Positions 7,701 to 9,791 of a stretch of DNA of 9,791 bases are shown piece after piece. The stretch spans positions 1 to 9,791 of the forward strand of contig JAFZRB010000049.1 of assembly GCA_017620115.1 (NCBI GenBank). The letters run 5' to 3'. Within the stretch, counting starts at the first letter, position 1. Each line of letters starts with the position of its first letter. The stretch comes from Clostridia bacterium (GTDB lineage: Bacteria > Bacillota > Clostridia > Christensenellales > Aristaeellaceae). A program made the position numbers and the translations under genes. The notes under the pieces are model-generated. The model made no database searches and was not told where the DNA came from. It worked only from the letters and a program-made list of their open reading frames with translations.

Positions 7701-9791
7701 ACCAAACGTAAACTTCGCAGCCTCGTCTGGCTCTTCGTTATCCCCATATTTTACCGTGTACCAGCCGCCAAAGGTATACCCGTAGCGTTCCATTTCGTCG
7801 TCGGGGCGAGGCCGCTGTGTCCTTTCTCCGGCTTTGACAAATTGCGGGGCGTTATAGGTTCCGCCTTTACCGTTCTCATCAAATACCAGCCAATGGCCCG
7901 CCGGTAAGCTGACCTGGAAAACGATATTGCCGGAGACGATGATACTGGTCTGGTTTTTAAACACAGTACCCTCAGTATGCGAGCCGCCATCCAGGTTCGT
8001 ATTACCTTCCAGAACCACCCAGCCTTCGAAATCATGCTCATCATCCGGCGTATAGGGCATATTGACTGTGTAAGAAGCGGACGTGGAGACATCGTCGAGA
8101 GGTATCAACACATTATGAGAACCCAGAACAACCCCATCTATATCCAGATAGGTCACCGTATACGCCTTATACAACATAGCGTACAGTTTCTCAGTGTATG
8201 ATTCTTGAATGCTCTGCTCATCCGCCCACAAGCGAACAGCCTCGATGTCCATTGCATCGTCTGCATCATCAACGGTGTAATTCTGTTTGAATCCCCATCC
8301 TCTGAGTACGACACCATCAGGGATATCGGTAATAGGCGGCTCGTAAATGATAGTTTTTAATTCCTCCAGGGTATCATCGTTTTTCACATACATATAATTA
8401 AGTAGTGTATTGCCCCTGTAGAATTCCAGTCTCATACGGGCTCCTGCCGGAACATCATCCACTACTGCATACACCGAGAATTTCACCGCCGTGAAATGCA
8501 CTTCGTTCCCAACGATGATGAACTCAGTGATCTCCTCGCGCGTGCCGTCGTCCTTGATATGCCACAGGGACAGGGAACCGGTGTCTTCCGGCATGTCGGG
8601 CACAGCAATGCTCACCGCGACGGGATGCTCCTCGTCCGGCTGATATTCTTCGCCGTTTTCCGTAATGGTGATGTCGTACGCGGCGAGGGTGGTCATATCC
8701 TCCCCCTCGAGCGCGATAACCGCTTCGGCCGCGGAGGCGTCAGACGCCTCGGCCTCGGCTTCCTTGGGCAGCAGGCCGCTCAGGGTCACGCTTCCCAGGT
8801 CGATGCTCTTGTCGCGATAGCCGGTATCCAGCACGACGGCAAAGCCGTCCGCCTGCTTGAGCGACGCGGACATATCCTCCGCGGCGGTTTCCTCAACCAG
8901 AACGTCGGTGATTGCGCCGCCCTTCACCTCGTAAAGAACCACGCTCTGGCGAGGCTCCAGTTTCGTCGTCAGGTCGGAAACCTTGACCCACAGGTCGGCC
9001 AGGTTGCCCAGCGTGGCGTCGCTGCTCACGAGGTAGGTGTTCAGCACTTCGAGGCCCTTCTCCATGGTCATCTCGACGGCCTCGTAGGTGGGATTCTGCT
9101 GCGTCGAGAAGCCCTGCAGGGCGTAGCTCGCCGCGTCGTCAGCCCAGGATTTGAGCGTCTTCAGAATGCTGCCGAAGCCGAACGTGGAGAAGGAATCCGC
9201 CGTGAAGTTCACGACGCCCTCCGCGCTGGCGGTGCTGGGGACTTCCTCCGCGCCGTTTTTGCCGAAGTGGACAACCTGCAGCGCTTCCGCGGGCTCGCCC
9301 TTTTCGACGTCCAGCAGCGTAACCGTCACGCTGACGGGGGTTCCCGGCTCGATTGTGACGCCATCCTTTTCGATGGAAATATCCAGGAATTTGGCGTAGT
9401 AAACGGTGGCGTCGTCCGCCCACTTCAGCGCCTCGGAGGTATCCGAAAGATACGCGCTGGCGTCAACCTCGCTCACGGCGAGTTCCGCGCCGTCGGGAAT
9501 GCCGGCCCGGCTGTCGTAGGCGACGGAGATCCTGTAGGTGCTGCCGTTGATTTCAACTTCCTTTTCGATAACGCCGGCAATAACGTAAACCGAGCTGCTG
9601 TCCGCCTCGAACGACACCCAGCCGTCCTCGGCCTTCAGGTTGTCGGCAACCAGCTCCAAATCGCTTTCCGATTCGCCCATGCGATATACGGAGATGGACT
9701 TCGCCTCCGCAAACGCCTCGTTGTAGAAGCGCACCTGGTTCCCGGTCGTCTCCGTCTGGCTGTCGCCGCCGCGCGTCGCATCGGTCTGGCC
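4686..9791 (-). CDS. Giant sortase-anchored InlB-B-repeat adhesin-like surface protein, N-terminus missing (partial)
   Basis: The frame stays open from the TGA at 4688-4686 to the last base of the window: 1701 residues with no stop. A GTG at 9734 is preceded by 19 further in-frame codons and no ribosome site, so it is not the start; the signal peptide must lie outside. Order from the N-terminal side: acidic beta-rich modules (about 9790-8440), six degenerate InlB-B / Listeria-Bacteroides repeats ending in patterns such as YAKW (8165-7660 and 6640-5204), a partner module plus a Tyr/Asn-rich unassigned segment between them (7650-6640), a Spy0128/Cna-B-like isopeptide domain (5195-4794), the ISPTG motif (4784-4770), a hydrophobic helix and RRKRRA. 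Proteins of this build are exported by Sec, attached to peptidoglycan by sortase, and act as stalks or adhesins. Ligand and true length are unknown. It is convergent with the hydrolase gene, and no sortase is in the window. The centre is far more AT-rich than the ends. Confidence 0.93.
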   Translation of the reverse strand, partial: GQTDATRGGDSQTETTGNQVRFYNEAFAEAKSISVYRMGESESDLELVADNLKAEDGWVSFEADSSSVYVIAGVIEKEVEINGSTYRISVAYDSRAGIPDGAELAVSEVDASAYLSDTSEALKWADDATVYYAKFLDISIEKDGVTIEPGTPVSVTVTLLDVEKGEPAEALQVVHFGKNGAEEVPSTASAEGVVNFTADSFSTFGFGSILKTLKSWADDAASYALQGFSTQQNPTYEAVEMTMEKGLEVLNTYLVSSDATLGNLADLWVKVSDLTTKLEPRQSVVLYEVKGGAITDVLVEETAAEDMSASLKQADGFAVVLDTGYRDKSIDLGSVTLSGLLPKEAEAEASDASAAEAVIALEGEDMTTLAAYDITITENGEEYQPDEEHPVAVSIAVPDMPEDTGSLSLWHIKDDGTREEITEFIIVGNEVHFTAVKFSVYAVVDDVPAGARMRLEFYRGNTLLNYMYVKNDDTLEELKTIIYEPPITDIPDGVVLRGWGFKQNYTVDDADDAMDIEAVRLWADEQSIQESYTEKLYAMLYKAYTVTYLDIDGVVLGSHNVLIPLDDVSTSASYTVNMPYTPDDEHDFEGWVVLEGNTNLDGGSHTEGTVFKNQTSIIVSGNIVFQVSLPAGHWLVFDENGKGGTYNAPQFVKAGERTQRPRPDDEMERYGYTFGGWYTVKYGDNEEPDEAAKFTFGEELSAKTTIYAKWIKNETAPYTVVFYLQKADKSGYDLKATYNGTGRVDYSIPYTVVDNGAEDYVTGAGADNGHYKGFCIRDDCRNKTVTVVPEGTAVLELYFDRITYNFKFYLYRTGSQDNRYDYANNSGNGDDPYYIPTNPNGFGGDGSNGLVSWHLNQTEHPSVTGATLETETVNGRTYYYYVMEAYYGQDISTKWLTYDRINGANGRDAVSYVMMVGAGLKPNPTNTGSGTIKGIITVLDDDILGHTEDANGNYVVVRFPSSANDWTYHIYYETIEGVDYPAGTTRTITVGGVTKTYYHVRDIASRYSNTDAGQQNAPSYSSQGFDTVLGTNGKAYYDGYTNGRTELNYYYNRQIEKISYMDGKYVDGNGNTIQTKDANVLHTSDDYAFGESISDGASYTPNLPQGEEGYVFEGWYADAACTVEADFDVTMPVGGVIVYAKWRQIQYRVFLHPNAGTTDENGDDPKDESLDWGSESQEMNFRISYGGKISAPTGLRDEYEFVAWYTTPDFKPNSLFNKDIHILNADLENRMSDYDKATDYTDDMDKWGTGATYNKDDEQHNNRWWITKKLDLYAKWVGKLKGAKGINVEYYGGEGAENVPTDETLYKDTAEAVAMDGCTAPPPPPESTEEPQEFQCWVVQTWDEDDGEYVDTGIVVYPGSRFTVRKENAKIEELDGSTEQDPKYKYTVRLRAKYKVMGEEAPTHIYWFPNYGENKSIQRNINIKINEAVDIPTPEPRAGYEFLGWAKVTPDVSGSTDDPNVGAVLLDGEEERPNLTESDLFLTYGGKDSENKDIYYAMIDINGTPTQKRVTQVAADEKSPYDDLYAVWKRTLVDLTVEKIVDGPMGDTTKDFSFTLSVAEAVAGTYTGTYTKTVASGTTEEGNWTTTAEGEWKIDSATVEAGFSLKDGENIVIKGLPAGTNITVTETDYTPYTVKFKLASETGNPVETATKTISINANDTITVTNFLDTISPTGVSFAFAPYALMLACGVLLLLVRRKRRA
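4794..5195 (-). other. Spy0128/Cna-B-like isopeptide-forming domain next to the anchor
   Basis: The domain of about 134 residues begins VDLTVEKIVDG and ends TVTNF, just before the sorting signal. Pilin-type isopeptide domains join a Lys in the first strand to an Asn in the last, helped by a Glu. The matching residues are the Lys of VEKIV (codon 5177-5175), the Glu of VTETD (4916-4914) and the Asn of VTNF (4799-4797). The FSFTL block and the GLPAGTNITVTE block fit the family. The bond is predicted, not shown. Confidence 0.7.
5204..6640 (-). repeat. Four degenerate InlB-B (Listeria-Bacteroides) repeats, C-terminal set
   Basis: Four successive beta-rich units share the pattern aromatic-Phe-x-x-Trp near the middle and YAxW or a variant at the end. 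They are: YVFEGWYADAAC to YAKW (about 6640-6366), YEFVAWYTTPDF to LYAKW (about 6355-5970, with a loop insertion of about 40 residues), FQCWVVQTW to RLRAKYK (about 5935-5607) and YEFLGWAKVTP to YAVWKR (about 5585-5204). A five-proline run (5831-5817) lies inside the third. Repeats of this family form ubiquitin-like beta-grasp stalk domains. Unit boundaries are approximate, and the third unit is the most diverged. Confidence 0.6.
6640..7390 (-). other. Unassigned Tyr/Asn/Gly-rich central segment of the adhesin
   Basis: About 250 residues lie between the two repeat sets with no repeat hallmark I can recognise. They are rich in Tyr, Asn, Gly and Asp (for example TYYYYVMEAYYG and ELNYYYNR) and contain NWTYHIYYETIEG-like beta segments (actual start DWTYHIYYETIEG). 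No Cys or obvious catalytic motif is visible. Its place at the centre of a stalk-like protein, and its very AT-rich DNA (16 of 60 bases G or C at 7321-7380), make it a candidate ligand-binding or exposed variable part. That role is inference. Confidence 0.45.
7390..7650 (-). other. Repeat-associated module (YTVVFYLQ...YFDR) with a close Cys pair
   Basis: About 85 residues start with YTVVFYLQKADKSGYDL and end with AVLELYFDR. This resembles the YTVxxYxQ...YYxR modules that often alternate with InlB-B repeats in Clostridial and Bacillota surface proteins. It contains FCIRDDCRN, two Cys five residues apart (codons 7469-7467 and 7454-7452), which could form a disulfide outside the cell. Family resemblance is from memory of the pattern only. 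Confidence 0.45.
7660..8165 (-). repeat. Two InlB-B (Listeria-Bacteroides) repeats, N-terminal set
   Basis: The first unit begins YTVTYLDIDGVVLG and contains HDFEGWVVLEG (about 8165-7905). The second contains YTFGGWYTVKYGD and closes with TTIYAKW (about 7900-7662), a near-textbook example of this repeat. They continue the stalk on the N-terminal side of the unassigned central segment. Confidence 0.65.
8440..9791 (-). other. GC-rich N-terminal region of the adhesin with repeated beta modules
   Basis: About 450 acidic, beta-rich residues. Three segments end in the same kind of motif: VSFEADSSSVYVIAG (near 9615-9571), VVNFTADSFSTFGFG (near 9215-9171) and VHFTAVKFSVYAVV (near 8501-8460). Two of the modules also share a preceding TIEPGTPVSVTV / EEHPVAVSIAVP-type strand and a VVHFGKNG or LWHIKDDG strand. 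They appear to be tandem diverged copies of one domain. Codon use here matches the GC-rich chromosome, unlike the repeat region downstream. Confidence 0.55.

Larger units (their letters stand above)
4800..8500. other. AT-rich block inside the adhesin reading frame
   Basis: Hand counts of G+C give 16/60 at 7321-7380 and 18/60 at 6601-6660, against 38/60 at 9121-9180 in the same gene and 44/60 at 2941-3000 in the neighbour. The change is gradual near 8400-8530 and fairly sharp near 4800, just before the sorting signal. The block holds all the InlB-B repeats, the unassigned segment and the isopeptide domain. It is not uniform: parts near 5100 are close to 50 percent. Confidence 0.75.

Noticed and set aside
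9734..9791. GTG at 9734 as the start of the adhesin gene
   Set aside because: The frame is open for 19 more codons to the window edge, no Shine-Dalgarno precedes the GTG, and there is no signal peptide after it, although the protein carries a wall anchor.

Overview
The window looks like chromosomal DNA from a GC-rich Gram-positive anaerobe, probably a gut member of the Clostridia (Bacillota). That placement is inference. It rests on the strong AGGAGG ribosome site, the consensus sigma-A promoter, the sortase-type C-terminal anchor with a Lys/Arg tail, and a large InlB-B-repeat surface protein. Most of the DNA is very GC-rich (44 of 60 bases at 2941-3000). The middle of the last gene is strikingly AT-rich.

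There are three genes. (1) Bases 1-2522, minus strand: the N-terminal 840 residues of an Lhr-family superfamily 2 DNA helicase, cut off by the left edge. (2) Bases 2684-4591, plus strand: a complete 635-residue cytoplasmic protein that resembles a TIM-barrel glycoside hydrolase with a beta-galactosidase-like C-terminal part. Its substrate is unknown. (3) Bases 4686-9791, minus strand: a giant secreted, wall-anchored adhesin-like protein of at least 1701 residues. Its 5' end, including the signal peptide, lies beyond the right edge.

Genes 1 and 2 are divergent. Their 161-base intergenic region holds two back-to-back sigma-A-type promoters, and an inverted repeat overlaps the one facing right. 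Genes 2 and 3 converge on a strong two-part hairpin at 4616-4662 that can serve as terminator for both. The three genes therefore look like separate transcription units, and nothing in the sequence ties them into one pathway.

The most noteworthy features are the base-composition mosaic inside the single adhesin frame (GC-rich ends, AT-rich repeat region), its non-standard ISPTG sorting motif, a roughly 250-residue Tyr/Asn/Gly-rich central segment that I cannot assign, and a Cys/His cluster in the hydrolase-like protein. I see no CRISPR array, tRNA, rRNA, insertion sequence or defence system. I do not claim a new biological system here.
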